Origin: a virus
Length of the DNA stretch: 35,944 bases
Reading direction: 5' to 3' (one strand)
Virus record (IMG/VR): IMGVR_UViG_3300031963_000471
Span: 1 to 35,944 of that record
The notes under the pieces were generated by a model. That model saw only the letters and a list, made by a program, of their open reading frames with translations, did no database searches and was not told the DNA's origin. Shown piece after piece: positions 14,716-22,565 of this stretch; the first letter of the stretch is position 1; the number at the start of each line of letters is the position of its first letter. Made by a program: the position numbers and the translations under genes.

Positions 14716-16338
14716 TTATACCATACCCATAAACCTGTTGACTGACTCATCTATATCTTTCCGGAATTTTGAAAATAGTACAATGTCGAAACAATCAGTA
14801 ACGTGTGTAGCCTGCTCTTGTGGTATTATATCACTTCTCTCACTTCCTTTATCTTTCTTCAGTTCACCGGCTATCAACTTAATGGGGGTGTTATACAATG
14901 CTATCTTAGCGTTAGGACAGTTCTCTTCATTTATTCTTACCTTAGGCAAACGCGCATCTTGTTCGCTCAACATCAGGTTAATGAATTCATACTTATCTCT
15001 GTGTTGCGGGTTTTCATCGAAGCTCATTAGTCTTACAATCCATCTTTTCTCATAGAGGAGTCGCTCGACCAGTTCGGCATATGTTTCTTTACTGTTTGCC
15101 ACATTCGTATTCCCGTTGCGGTCGTAATACAGGTAAATAATACGCTCGGTGTGATGGGCGTAATATAAATCAAACTTATCAATAAGGTCATGAATAATGT
15201 CGGGTTGGATGGCAAAGAACTCATTCAGGATATTGTACCGGTGGTGTTGGTTATCTTCCTGGCATACGAGCATTGAATTAATTTTACCTCCCCAATCAAT
15301 TACTAAATCTAGCGGTTGATTGCTATTACAGTCTAAATCACCTATGGAGCTATCAGGCACTTGTATGTCTATTTTAGTGTTATCAAAATAACTGTAGTTA
15401 AAGTCGGTATAAAAATGATGCTTATTTAACTGCGGGTAAAACCTGCGGCCATGCTCCAAAGCTTCGGGTCTTTTATTGAGGATGGATGTTTCGAAGATAA
15501 AATCCGGCAGGTTTCTGCGTTGGGTTTTGATGTAATCAATACCCAACACATCAATATTATCGAAGCTGCTAGCTTCGAGGAAGTGAGTAAGGCCTTTGCG
15601 TAGGGCTTTTATTTTGTTATTGATGCTATTCATGTCCCACTCCAGTTGAGTGAATGTACGGGGCGATTTTGCCCGTTTCATGGCAGCATAGCAGTCTTGC
15701 AGTTTCAGTTGAAGTTGAATAATCAGCTCGTTGGTCTCAGGTTCGTTAAATTCTTCAGCATCGAGCAGCCATTTGGCTTCTGGGGTAGTTGGCATATCGG
15801 TAGTCCAGGTAATCATCCTGTATTGTGGCATATCCCGATATTGAGGCATACCGCGAAGGGTTGGCATAATGGATTCGAGCAAGTCTTCATAATCAAGAAG
15901 CTTAGCTTCATCACCATGAAGGGATTGAAGATTTAAACCGTTTGAGTCGTTTTTTCTGTCCTGGCTGCTCATGCTAATGATTGAACCGGTGAACCAATGT
16001 ATCACATTTTCCCAATCAGCAGGTGGTTCATCAGGCTCGGCAAACCTCAGTTTTTTATCAGCACGCCTCCCGATCACGAAGTGTAGGTCCTGAATGAAGC
16101 CTAGTTTTTTCCATCCTGAAACTGTGGCTGGAAGTGTGCGGGTTTTTATTTGCTTGTATGTTTTAGCAAGTAGGCCATTGTTTGACCTGGGCATTGATAT
16201 GCAACAGTCGGCCATACGTGGTGCAATAACACCGGTACTTTTACCTGTACCACGACCGGCAATACAATACAGTGTGGGCGCACCTATCAAAAATGCGCGC
16301 AGCTGCATTTTGTTGTAATGTAGGGTGCGCTCACTCAT
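14716..16338 (-). CDS. terL: Terminase large subunit (packaging ATPase/nuclease)
   Basis: A 540-aa protein with the full terminase layout. The Walker A motif is at residues 27-35 (AGRGTGKST). The Walker B acidic pair is at D143-E144 (SLHGDEAKL). A TTD motif at 179-181 may be the coupling motif. The C-terminal nuclease domain opens at LVIDWGG (D348), with further acidic residues downstream. Terminases cut the concatemer and pump DNA into the prohead through the portal. Two small genes upstream overlap in the manner of a packaging cassette. The distance to the portal is unusual because of the cargo island. The start at 16338 overlaps the upstream stop by 8 bases. Confidence 0.93.
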   Translation of the reverse strand: MSERTLHYNKMQLRAFLIGAPTLYCIAGRGTGKSTGVIAPRMADCCISMPRSNNGLLAKTYKQIKTRTLPATVSGWKKLGFIQDLHFVIGRRADKKLRFAEPDEPPADWENVIHWFTGSIISMSSQDRKNDSNGLNLQSLHGDEAKLLDYEDLLESIMPTLRGMPQYRDMPQYRMITWTTDMPTTPEAKWLLDAEEFNEPETNELIIQLQLKLQDCYAAMKRAKSPRTFTQLEWDMNSINNKIKALRKGLTHFLEASSFDNIDVLGIDYIKTQRRNLPDFIFETSILNKRPEALEHGRRFYPQLNKHHFYTDFNYSYFDNTKIDIQVPDSSIGDLDCNSNQPLDLVIDWGGKINSMLVCQEDNQHHRYNILNEFFAIQPDIIHDLIDKFDLYYAHHTERIIYLYYDRNGNTNVANSKETYAELVERLLYEKRWIVRLMSFDENPQHRDKYEFINLMLSEQDARLPKVRINEENCPNAKIALYNTPIKLIAGELKKDKGSERSDIIPQEQATHVTDCFDIVLFSKFRKDIDESVNRFMGMV

Positions 16339-16921
16339 CTTCTTTAACTATTTCGGCATCTTGTATATTCAGGTTGCGTTTACTTTGCACGGCAGTCCAT
16401 AGTCTGCGTACTTCATCATCAGGCAGGCGCTCGGCTCCAACGATTTCGGGAGAGAATGTGATATTTACCTGAACGCTTCTACGCAGTTCTTCCCAATCAG
16501 GCATATCGATAGGATCATGTGCCGGGTCTAGGTATTTTTGGAGAATACCTTCAATGCTTGCCATTTCTTTTAATTTCCCTTCGGCAAAAGCTTTGTAACT
16601 GGCTTTTTTCAAAAACTCGATGCGCAGTATGCGTTCGTAGTTACGGTTGCTCTGTTGGGTTTTGCCAAAAAATATCTCAGCCGAGCGAATTTCCAAACGG
16701 GCCGTGCTATCGCTGATGTCATTAAATCGAATTTTAAATAATTCGCGCACAAACTCTTCCCCTTTGTGCTGATACTTTAGTTTCAGCTGATGGGCAACCT
16801 GCCACATCTCAAAGCGGTGTTTTAGTTCTTCGGGAAATTTATCAATCGGCACATTACGCTCAAACAGCTTGATAGCTGTTTCAACCGTTTTCTCCATGTG
16901 CATAATGGTAGGGTTAGGCAT
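16331..16921 (-). CDS. Putative packaging accessory or small terminase protein, 196 aa
   Basis: A highly charged, helical protein (Glu, Lys, Arg) with helices around residues 9-60 and 85-120, and a C-terminal beta strand VNITFSPEIVGAERL, which resembles the tail of small terminase or terminase-associated proteins in other phages. It overlaps terL by 8 bases and the HTH protein upstream by 8 bases. Small terminases recognise the packaging site and are often 140-200 aa with a helical core. This gene and the 97-aa HTH gene are rival candidates; they may share the role. Assignment from position and composition. Confidence 0.55.
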   Translation of the reverse strand: MPNPTIMHMEKTVETAIKLFERNVPIDKFPEELKHRFEMWQVAHQLKLKYQHKGEEFVRELFKIRFNDISDSTARLEIRSAEIFFGKTQQSNRNYERILRIEFLKKASYKAFAEGKLKEMASIEGILQKYLDPAHDPIDMPDWEELRRSVQVNITFSPEIVGAERLPDDEVRRLWTAVQSKRNLNIQDAEIVKEDE

Positions 16922-17207
16922 CTGATTTAAGTATTTTTAGGTAGTTTATTTGATTGCTAAATGATTTGGCTATTTCAACCTGGGCAGGGGATGAGCCACT
17001 AAGTGCGGAGTTATACAAGGCATTACGAATTTCGAGCTGTGCGGACAAAGATCCGCGCATGTATGCTACATGTACCGGGTGTGCATCATTGAAAAAGCAT
17101 TTTTCAAATTCATCCACCGGCACGCCAATGATGATGGCAATTTCACGCACGGTAAATGCCCTGGAAGCAAACTGCTCTATTTCCTTCAGTTGTTCTTCGG
17201 TGTACAT
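16914..17207 (-). CDS. HTH protein, small terminase candidate
   Basis: A 97-aa helical protein with a clear homeodomain-like helix-turn-helix at about residues 17-40 (RAFTVREIAIIIGVPVDEF). It then has the AYMRGSLSAQLEIRNALYNSA segment that strongly resembles the oligomerisation part of small terminase subunits. It lies two genes ahead of terL with overlaps on both sides, and overlaps the PLD-like gene by 22 bases. The role would be to bind the pac or cos site and load the large subunit. No packaging site is proven, but nested inverted repeats lie at 18678-18794, upstream of this cassette. Confidence 0.6.
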   Translation of the reverse strand: MYTEEQLKEIEQFASRAFTVREIAIIIGVPVDEFEKCFFNDAHPVHVAYMRGSLSAQLEIRNALYNSALSGSSPAQVEIAKSFSNQINYLKILKSDA

Positions 17208-17764
17208 ATTTTATCGTTTAAAAAATCAATAAAAAGCTGCACGGCTTGTACATCGGTAGTAATGGCACCGGCTTCTAGTTTATTGTTACGGTTTAGGTTC
17301 ATGCTGCTTACGATCAATACCTGGTGCGTATCGTTTTTAAGCACAATAATTTTAGCATGGCTGGGATAAACGCAGTACGCAGTAGCTATCTGCATGGCTA
17401 TTTGAATCTCTTGGGGCTTTATTTTCTTCACCTGCTCGCTAAACATAAAATAAAGCTCACGTATTTGCCCGGCTTGCTTACGGTTGGCAATTTGGCGCAT
17501 GGTATGTTCATTAATGCCATAGGTTGTAAGCCATACATCAGCCCATGTCATTTGGGTAAGGTAGGCTGCAATCATCTGGTGAGCACTCCATCGCTTATCG
17601 CTAATAAAAAAAGCGTTGGCGCTATTGTCAATAGATGGCAACAGCTCATCAATTTCTTTTAGATTACTTAAATCAATAGCATTAGCTGCAGCAATGGATT
17701 TGAATGCAGCAGCTGTACCACCTACAATGGCCGTATTTGTATCATTAAATTTGAACACGCTCAT
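17186..17764 (-). CDS. PLD-like (HKD superfamily) protein
   Basis: A 192-aa soluble protein whose C-terminal half has one phospholipase-D-superfamily signature. H136-x-K138 (SHAKIIVLKND) is followed by IVSSMNLNRNNKLEAG at residues 151-166, matching the GSxNxxxNxE part of the motif. The usual Asp five after the Lys is replaced by Lys143 with N144-D145 behind it, so catalysis may be altered. Single-motif members act as dimers and include endonucleases such as Nuc and BfiI. The gene lies inside the packaging cassette, overlapping the small-terminase candidate, so DNA processing at packaging is plausible. A degenerate structural role cannot be excluded. Confidence 0.65.
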   Translation of the reverse strand: MSVFKFNDTNTAIVGGTAAAFKSIAAANAIDLSNLKEIDELLPSIDNSANAFFISDKRWSAHQMIAAYLTQMTWADVWLTTYGINEHTMRQIANRKQAGQIRELYFMFSEQVKKIKPQEIQIAMQIATAYCVYPSHAKIIVLKNDTHQVLIVSSMNLNRNNKLEAGAITTDVQAVQLFIDFLNDKICTPKNN

Positions 17765-18383
17765 TCATTATCCTTTCAATTTTGGTAAGTACAACTTGCC
17801 ATTTGGCTTTTTTAAGCATCAGTTTTTCTGCAGCCTCATCGCTCATTTTACTATCCATGAGGCGGGTGTTTATTTTGCTGATGTAAGTAGGAATATTTTT
17901 GCTCAGCTTCACTACATCGCCTATGGTTTTCACATCGGCAATGTCTTCATCGGGTGGTAGGCATTTATGCTCAGCGTAGTAATCAATCTGATACCAGCAA
18001 TGGTCTATGAGTTTATCCAACTCATCAATTTTTATAGCAGCCTGTAGGCGTTGCTCATCGGTGGGCAGGGTGGCAAGCGTAGCATGGATGGCAGCCATTT
18101 CTTTGAAGCTGATATTCTTCAGCTCGATGATGGGTTTCAGCACATCCTCGTTTTGTGGCTTGGCAATTTTAGGGCTGGCATTTATGATCAGTTCAATGCT
18201 ACGCTTAACCGGTTCGGGTTTTTGCAGCTTTTTTAGCTCATCGCGTAGCTTGGTGCGGGTAAAGGTGTTTTCGCCACTTTCAAATAGCGACAGCAGCACA
18301 CCGTTATTACTGGTACGTTTATACAGCAGTACACCACTATGGTAATTGGCGGCAGGTTCGGCCAGCCATTCGGCAATTGTCAT
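17745..18383 (-). CDS. Hypothetical protein of the packaging cassette, 212 aa
   Basis: A charged, mainly helical protein that begins MTIAEWLAEPAANYHSGVLL and has a KLRDELKKL helix near residue 50, then a Lys/Pro-rich linker and a long helical C-terminal half (about 90-205) containing MLKKAKWQVVLTKIERIMNER, probably coiled coil. It overlaps the PLD-like gene by 20 bases and follows the 80-aa gene by 41 bases. No motif identifies it. Its constant coupling to packaging genes suggests an assembly or packaging partner. Confidence 0.5.
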   Translation of the reverse strand: MTIAEWLAEPAANYHSGVLLYKRTSNNGVLLSLFESGENTFTRTKLRDELKKLQKPEPVKRSIELIINASPKIAKPQNEDVLKPIIELKNISFKEMAAIHATLATLPTDEQRLQAAIKIDELDKLIDHCWYQIDYYAEHKCLPPDEDIADVKTIGDVVKLSKNIPTYISKINTRLMDSKMSDEAAEKLMLKKAKWQVVLTKIERIMNERVQI

Positions 18384-18424
18384 GTAGCGAAGTACGTATT
18401 TGGCAATTGCCTAACGGGGACAGG

Positions 18425-18667
18425 CTATTTGCCTTTAATCAACCACACACGTTCCGGGTTATTTTTAATCGGTACGCTTTTATAGCCAAAATCGGTCAGC
18501 ATTAAATTAATGCTGCTAACGCTTTGCCAATCAACACCGCTATTTACAGCCAGTTCCTGTATATCCTCCGTAGTGATTACATCATCGCCCAATTCATCTA
18601 CAGCTATGTAGTGGAGCTGTATCAATTCAGCATACTCTTCGCGGGTGGTTTTAGTTTTTGTGCTCAT
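18425..18667 (-). CDS. Small hypothetical protein, first gene after the head terminator
   Basis: An 80-aa acidic protein with two helices and a winged-helix-like pattern (DVITTEDIQELAVNSG, then VSSINLMLTDFGYK and VPIKNNPERVWLIKGK). The fold could bind DNA, but the evidence is only the secondary-structure pattern. It is the first gene downstream of a strong terminator (18815-18847) and of nested inverted repeats (18678-18794), so it opens a new transcription unit that includes the packaging genes. A regulator or a small terminase component are both open. Confidence 0.5.
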   Translation of the reverse strand: MSTKTKTTREEYAELIQLHYIAVDELGDDVITTEDIQELAVNSGVDWQSVSSINLMLTDFGYKSVPIKNNPERVWLIKGK

Positions 18668-18677
18668 AAAAATATGG

Positions 18678-18794
18678 TGTCAGGGTGTCGCTGTCATACT
18701 ACTCAATAAAGTAATATCGCCCTTTGTTACCTCGGGGCCACCCTGACATGTGTGTAGCACAGCATAATCAGAGTGAGTAATATGACAGCGATAC
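18678..18794. promoter_or_regulatory. Nested, mutually exclusive inverted repeats before the packaging cassette
   Basis: Two pairs of arms lie between the upstream terminator and the 80-aa gene. Pair A is TGTCAGGGTG (18678-18687) with CACCCTGACA (18739-18748), perfect over 10 bp. Pair B is 18685-18705 with 18774-18794, 19 of 21 positions complementary (core TCGCTGTCAT). A1 and B1 share three bases, so both cannot form fully at once. Possible roles: structured leader, operator, or packaging recognition site. Confidence 0.6.
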
Positions 18795-18814
18795 AAAGGT
18801 GCGGTTTTTCAGTC

Positions 18815-18847
18815 AAAAAAAAAGCCCTAGCAGTATGCCAGGGCTTT
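18815..18847 (-). terminator. Rho-independent terminator after the head-gene block
   Basis: On the minus strand AAAGCCCT and AGGGCTTT form an 8-bp stem with an 11-base loop, followed by a run of T. It lies about 30 bases after the 63-aa gene and would separate capsid from packaging transcription. Confidence 0.85.
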
Positions 18848-18878
18848 AAACAAACATGTAACCAATTATGAAAACAAA

Positions 18879-19070
18879 CTACTCTTTTGAGTTCTTCTTG
18901 GTTGTTTTTTCTTTCAGGTACGGAAACCCTTTGCTCACAAGGTCAGCCGCACCATCCAGTGTCATTTCGGTTAGGTTTATTTCGCCCCAACCCGGCCAGT
19001 ATGCATGTAGTTGGTCACCCACTACTTCATACTTTTCGGCTACTTCCGGTTTTAGTTTCAACTTATCCAT
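18879..19070 (-). CDS. Small conserved-looking phage protein, 63 aa
   Basis: A short protein with the phrase WPGWGEINLTEMTLDGAADL and a Lys-rich tail. It reads as a compact alpha/beta fold. Such 60-70 aa proteins often follow major capsid or tail-tube genes in Bacteroidetes phages, but no function is known to me. It is the last gene before the terminator at 18815-18847, 17 bases behind the 179-aa gene. No signal or membrane segment. Confidence 0.5.
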   Translation of the reverse strand: MDKLKLKPEVAEKYEVVGDQLHAYWPGWGEINLTEMTLDGAADLVSKGFPYLKEKTTKKNSKE

Positions 19071-19087
19071 GCTTCAGCACTCCTTTC

Positions 19088-19627
19088 TTATGAACCAGGC
19101 GTTAAAGGAACAGCTGCCGCATACGTGTATGGAGTCTCACCGCTAGCGCTAAAGGTGATTTCAGCACCCACATCATCCCCGGCTTTCTCGCCTGTTTTCC
19201 ACGAAAATTCTTTCAGCGAGCAGGGCAGGTCTTCAGTACCAAGTTGGTGAATTTCGCCATCGCGGCCCGGTGCCAGTATGATAAGGTCACGGTTTTTGAT
19301 GAACTCATAAAATCCTTTCAACTCGGCTTTAGTGCCGGGTATAAAGATTTTAAGGTCACTTTCGCTAGCCTTCATTTTAAGGCCACCCAAACCTTTTGAT
19401 TCCAACATACCCTTATCACGTATGCAATAGATTTTTTCAAACTTCTTGCCCGTTTTCATCACGTGAGCCGTGCTAATCGTTACCGATGCGGCATAGGTTG
19501 TAGGCGTACTCGCAGGCTTCTGTATAGTGAGGATATCACTAACAGGAGCCATGTATATGTATTGATTAATGCCCGGGTTGGTTTTTGTTCCATCGGCATA
19601 ATCAATTTGTGCAAAGTTTACTGACAT
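19088..19627 (-). CDS. Putative tail-tube or head-tail structural protein
   Basis: A 179-aa beta-rich protein beginning MSVNFAQIDYADGTKTNPG. It has a central KGLGGLKMKASESDLKIF and a C-terminus with GAEITFSASGETPYTY. Alternating beta strands with Gly/Ala turns and a length of about 180 residues fit tail-tube-fold proteins. Neighbours are the major capsid gene (two genes upstream) and the small conserved protein downstream. In standard phages a tail-tube gene sits further from the capsid gene, so a head-decoration or connector role is also possible. No named family is recognised. Confidence 0.5.
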   Translation of the reverse strand: MSVNFAQIDYADGTKTNPGINQYIYMAPVSDILTIQKPASTPTTYAASVTISTAHVMKTGKKFEKIYCIRDKGMLESKGLGGLKMKASESDLKIFIPGTKAELKGFYEFIKNRDLIILAPGRDGEIHQLGTEDLPCSLKEFSWKTGEKAGDDVGAEITFSASGETPYTYAAAVPLTPGS

Positions 19628-19631
19628 GTTT

Positions 19632-19934
19632 TTATTCCTCCTCCTTGGTTAAAATGGTTTGACCTTCAATTTCCAAAATTTTACCGCACACCTCTTTGTT
19701 TTCGGCAAGTTCAGCAGCGCTGTACTTTGTGCCATCTACATATGCACCACTGTTAATGGTGTATACGTGTTTACCAATAGCCACTGATGGCTTTACCTGT
19801 GTAGGTTTTGCTTCTAAAGAAGCGATGTGCTTATTCAGCTCGGCAATTACTTCCGTTTGCTGAGCGATAATTTCAAGCGCTTGCTCCAGAGTCTCTGGAG
19901 CCGCGCTTTCAGTGTTGTTTTTAGTTTTTGCCAT
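19632..19934 (-). CDS. Coiled-coil plus basic-fold small virion protein
   Basis: A 100-aa protein with an N-terminal coiled coil (about residues 13-44, LEQALEIIAQQTEVIAELN) and a C-terminal compact segment containing HVYTINSGAYVDGTKYSAAEL. It lies directly behind the major capsid gene (14 bases) and 4 bases before the 179-aa gene. Proteins of this size after the capsid gene are often decoration, stabilising or connector factors. There is no motif for a firmer call. Confidence 0.5.
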   Translation of the reverse strand: MAKTKNNTESAAPETLEQALEIIAQQTEVIAELNKHIASLEAKPTQVKPSVAIGKHVYTINSGAYVDGTKYSAAELAENKEVCGKILEIEGQTILTKEEE

Positions 19935-19948
19935 GGTTTGTTTCCTCC

Positions 19949-21172
19949 TTATGCTTGATCGTTTACATACAGGTTTTCCAAATCAGCAATTTCAAAGCCC
20001 ACCAGGAACTTCGCCACAGCATCATACCCGTGCAGGGTTTCAACTGTTTTGGTAATGCCAGGCATATCTACCAGGTTAGTACCAAAGGCAATGTTCTCAA
20101 ATTGAGTCATGATGATGCGCTGGCTAGCACCCATCCAGGTACACTCACGTAGTTCCCATTTCTTGCCAGTGCCATACACATACTTTTTGCCATCGCCAAA
20201 TTCAGGCGAAGAAACGGTATTGCCATACACGCTACGCTCATGCTCAACGTACTTGCGGTATACATCAGGGCTCACGCGTATTACACCACCTTTGTTTTTG
20301 TGTGGCACAGTCATCGCATTATACATTTGCTCAACTTTCGTTAATGCATTTGTATTGGTGATAGCGCCAGTTGTAATAGGTGTAAGGGCCGAAGCGGCAA
20401 TTTCTTTAGCAATGATAGTACCAATACCTGTAGCGATAGCTGAGGCATTTATTTTTTGCCATTTAGCCGGGTGCGTATCAGGCGACTGGCCTGCAGTTGT
20501 TGTAGATAACAACTTGTAAATGTCGCGAAGCGGGCCAAACTTAACATACACCGGTACCGATGCTGAGAAGGTGTACACGCTAGCTGCGTTGAACAATGCA
20601 GCATCACCGGCATACTCTGCCAAGTAGCTGTTATCGTTAATTTCAGCGCTCAATTTCTCCATTTCTTTTTGCCATACCCATTGTGCAAACGGTATTTGTG
20701 TAGCACCAGGAGCCAGCATATCCGATTGGAATGAGCTGATCAAATCATCAGGTATGATTGAGAAAATTTTCATTGCATCGTATACAAATAACTTACGGCC
20801 GCTCCATTCGCGTTCACCACCATCACGGGCATTTACGCTTGTGTCAAGTGGACGTAAACCGGCTTGTGCTTTGAATTTTGGTAATAACTTGCCATGGCGC
20901 GATACCTGCCTATCAACACTCATGTCTTTCAGCAAGTCTAATCCATTCAGCATTTGCGATAAAAACTGCTTGCTGTACATACCAGCCCATTTAGCAATAG
21001 CAGTAATTTCTGTACTACCAGGGCCCATTAAGGTAAGGCCATGCAACGGCTGCGAAAAATAGGCTAAACCACCTACCAGGGCGGTACTTAAAAACAGGTT
21101 AAAACCTGTGGCTTGCGAAACGATTGAGCTGATAATCCCTAACAGCAGCAATCCTATGATTTTAGTTTTCAT
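19949..21172 (-). CDS. Major capsid protein (HK97-like, inferred)
   Basis: A 407-aa protein directly behind a protease/scaffold gene (one-base overlap), the standard place for the major capsid gene. The mature-like part from about residue 49 contains EITAIAKWAGMYSKQFLSQM, KLLPKFKAQAGLRPL and a C-terminal beta domain (WELRECTWMGASQRIIMTQF), consistent with the HK97 fold. The first 48 residues hold two hydrophobic segments (about 5-19 and 25-41), so the N-terminus looks like a membrane or signal anchor. A later ATG (codon 49, 21026-21028) would give a conventional start, leaving open whether the extension is a cleaved delta-like domain. Confidence 0.75.
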   Translation of the reverse strand: MKTKIIGLLLLGIISSIVSQATGFNLFLSTALVGGLAYFSQPLHGLTLMGPGSTEITAIAKWAGMYSKQFLSQMLNGLDLLKDMSVDRQVSRHGKLLPKFKAQAGLRPLDTSVNARDGGEREWSGRKLFVYDAMKIFSIIPDDLISSFQSDMLAPGATQIPFAQWVWQKEMEKLSAEINDNSYLAEYAGDAALFNAASVYTFSASVPVYVKFGPLRDIYKLLSTTTAGQSPDTHPAKWQKINASAIATGIGTIIAKEIAASALTPITTGAITNTNALTKVEQMYNAMTVPHKNKGGVIRVSPDVYRKYVEHERSVYGNTVSSPEFGDGKKYVYGTGKKWELRECTWMGASQRIIMTQFENIAFGTNLVDMPGITKTVETLHGYDAVAKFLVGFEIADLENLYVNDQA

Positions 21173-21600
21173 TATTTTGAATTCTCCTTTCCGTAGATAG
21201 AAGCACGTAGATCAGCTACTTGCTTATCTACATCGCTTAAAAAGCCATTGGCTTCCTGAGCGCCACCTTCAGCTGCAGTAGTTACAGCAGCATTTTGGCC
21301 ACCGGCAGCATTAGCACCGGCAGTTACATTACCAAGGCGAGTAATCTCTGCATCTTTTTCGCCAAGCTGGGTCGTAAGGTTGGTTACTTCAGTTTGCAGG
21401 TTAGTAGCCTTATCATTGGCTGCTTGCAGCTCATTAGTAAGGCGGGTAATGTCAGCTTTCAGCGTAGCATTTTCAGCCACCTGGCTGTTAAGGGTAGCCA
21501 ACTGCTCGGCAGTAGGCTCTACCTCATGGTCTTTACCGGACTCGAGTCCGAAGAAAGCGGCCAAAGCGGTGAGGCCCGCTGTGATTGATAACTTTTTCAT
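21172..21600 (-). CDS. Putative internally started scaffold protein
   Basis: An ATG at 21598-21600 inside the protease gene, in frame, begins MKKLSITAGLTALAAFFGL and would yield a 142-aa scaffold consisting of the coiled-coil part alone. Upstream lies an A-rich stretch (AATAATAAC) typical of Bacteroidetes start regions. Phages such as lambda (C/Nu3) make the scaffold from an internal start in the protease gene, so this arrangement is expected. It is inferred, not proven. Confidence 0.45.
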   Translation of the reverse strand: MKKLSITAGLTALAAFFGLESGKDHEVEPTAEQLATLNSQVAENATLKADITRLTNELQAANDKATNLQTEVTNLTTQLGEKDAEITRLGNVTAGANAAGGQNAAVTTAAEGGAQEANGFLSDVDKQVADLRASIYGKENSK

Positions 21601-22500
21601 GTTATTATTTGTGATATTAGTTGCGGAAGATTGGTTGATAATGCTTACAGCATCATCCATAGTGCCTATGCTATCGGCAAGGCCTATGCTAATTGCCTCA
21701 TTGGCAAAAAACATATCGCCTTTAAATATACGATCATCGCTAGTAAGCTTGTTACCGCGCATGGCTTTTACATCGTCAATAAAAAACTGAACGTATTCCT
21801 TCAGGTAATCCTTCATGGCATCTTCGCTACCCTTCAGGGCATCTTCCCAAGGTTTATTTTTCAGCGTGCTTTGGGGGGCATAAATACGTTTTACCTCTAC
21901 GCCCATTTTCTCATAATACTTCTGCATATTTACAAAACCCACATACGCCCCAATGCTACCCACCTCGGCACTTTGGCCGCTAAGCATGATGTGCGATGCA
22001 CCGGCAATAATTTTGTAAGCAGCACTGGCAGCCATACCATCTACATAGGCAATAACAGGTTTAGCAGCCTGATTAATTTTGTTAGCCAGCACTTCAGTAG
22101 CATCGCCATCGCCACCACCGCTATCAATGCGAAGTATTACACCTTTAATGTTAGGGTTAGCTAGGGCACGGTCTAGTAAATTAGTTTTGGTATTAACACC
22201 TGCGGCACCGCAGTAATCGTATTTAGTAATAGCGCCCACCATATTGATGAGGGCAATGCTCCCATCAGGAGCTGCTTCGGGTGGAGCTGCTTCGCCAAAT
22301 TCGCTAATGGCGTAAATGGCAGCGTTGCTCACCTTAGGTATTTCATCCGTTGGTTCATTATCATCCCAGGCACCTGCTTGCACATTTTCCATCATTTGAA
22401 ATACAGCAGGGTAGTAGGCCTCCGCATATTGCGGATTAATAAACCACTTGCTGCGCAAAATGTAGCTGAGAGTTACATAACGATTAGATTTAGTTGACAC
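21172..22500 (-). CDS. S49-family capsid maturation protease with C-terminal scaffold
   Basis: A 442-aa fusion. The N-terminal half is an SppA/SohB-type S49 serine protease: glycine-rich DSGGGDGDA at 126-134, nucleophile S159 in GMAASAAY, and a Lys-containing segment QSTLKNKPWED (K214/K216) where the general-base Lys lies in this family. The C-terminal 140 residues are a long coiled coil plus Ala/Gly-rich tail (about 330-425), the hallmark of a scaffold. It processes and organises capsid assembly, then is lost. I accept the GTG at 22498-22500 because no earlier in-frame ATG fits. The stop overlaps the capsid ATG by one base. Confidence 0.85.
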   Translation of the reverse strand: MSTKSNRYVTLSYILRSKWFINPQYAEAYYPAVFQMMENVQAGAWDDNEPTDEIPKVSNAAIYAISEFGEAAPPEAAPDGSIALINMVGAITKYDYCGAAGVNTKTNLLDRALANPNIKGVILRIDSGGGDGDATEVLANKINQAAKPVIAYVDGMAASAAYKIIAGASHIMLSGQSAEVGSIGAYVGFVNMQKYYEKMGVEVKRIYAPQSTLKNKPWEDALKGSEDAMKDYLKEYVQFFIDDVKAMRGNKLTSDDRIFKGDMFFANEAISIGLADSIGTMDDAVSIINQSSATNITNNNMKKLSITAGLTALAAFFGLESGKDHEVEPTAEQLATLNSQVAENATLKADITRLTNELQAANDKATNLQTEVTNLTTQLGEKDAEITRLGNVTAGANAAGGQNAAVTTAAEGGAQEANGFLSDVDKQVADLRASIYGKENSK

Positions 22501-22565
22501 CTATGTGTTGTTATAATTAAGCAACACAAAGTTCATGTTCAGAAAATTGACAAAGGGGACATGTA

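Noticed and set aside
22501-22565. Promoter for the protease gene (CCTTTGTC ... GAACTTTG)
   Set aside because: The -7-like box has one mismatch and the spacing is about 16 bases, not the 19-21 expected. Evidence is too weak to list.
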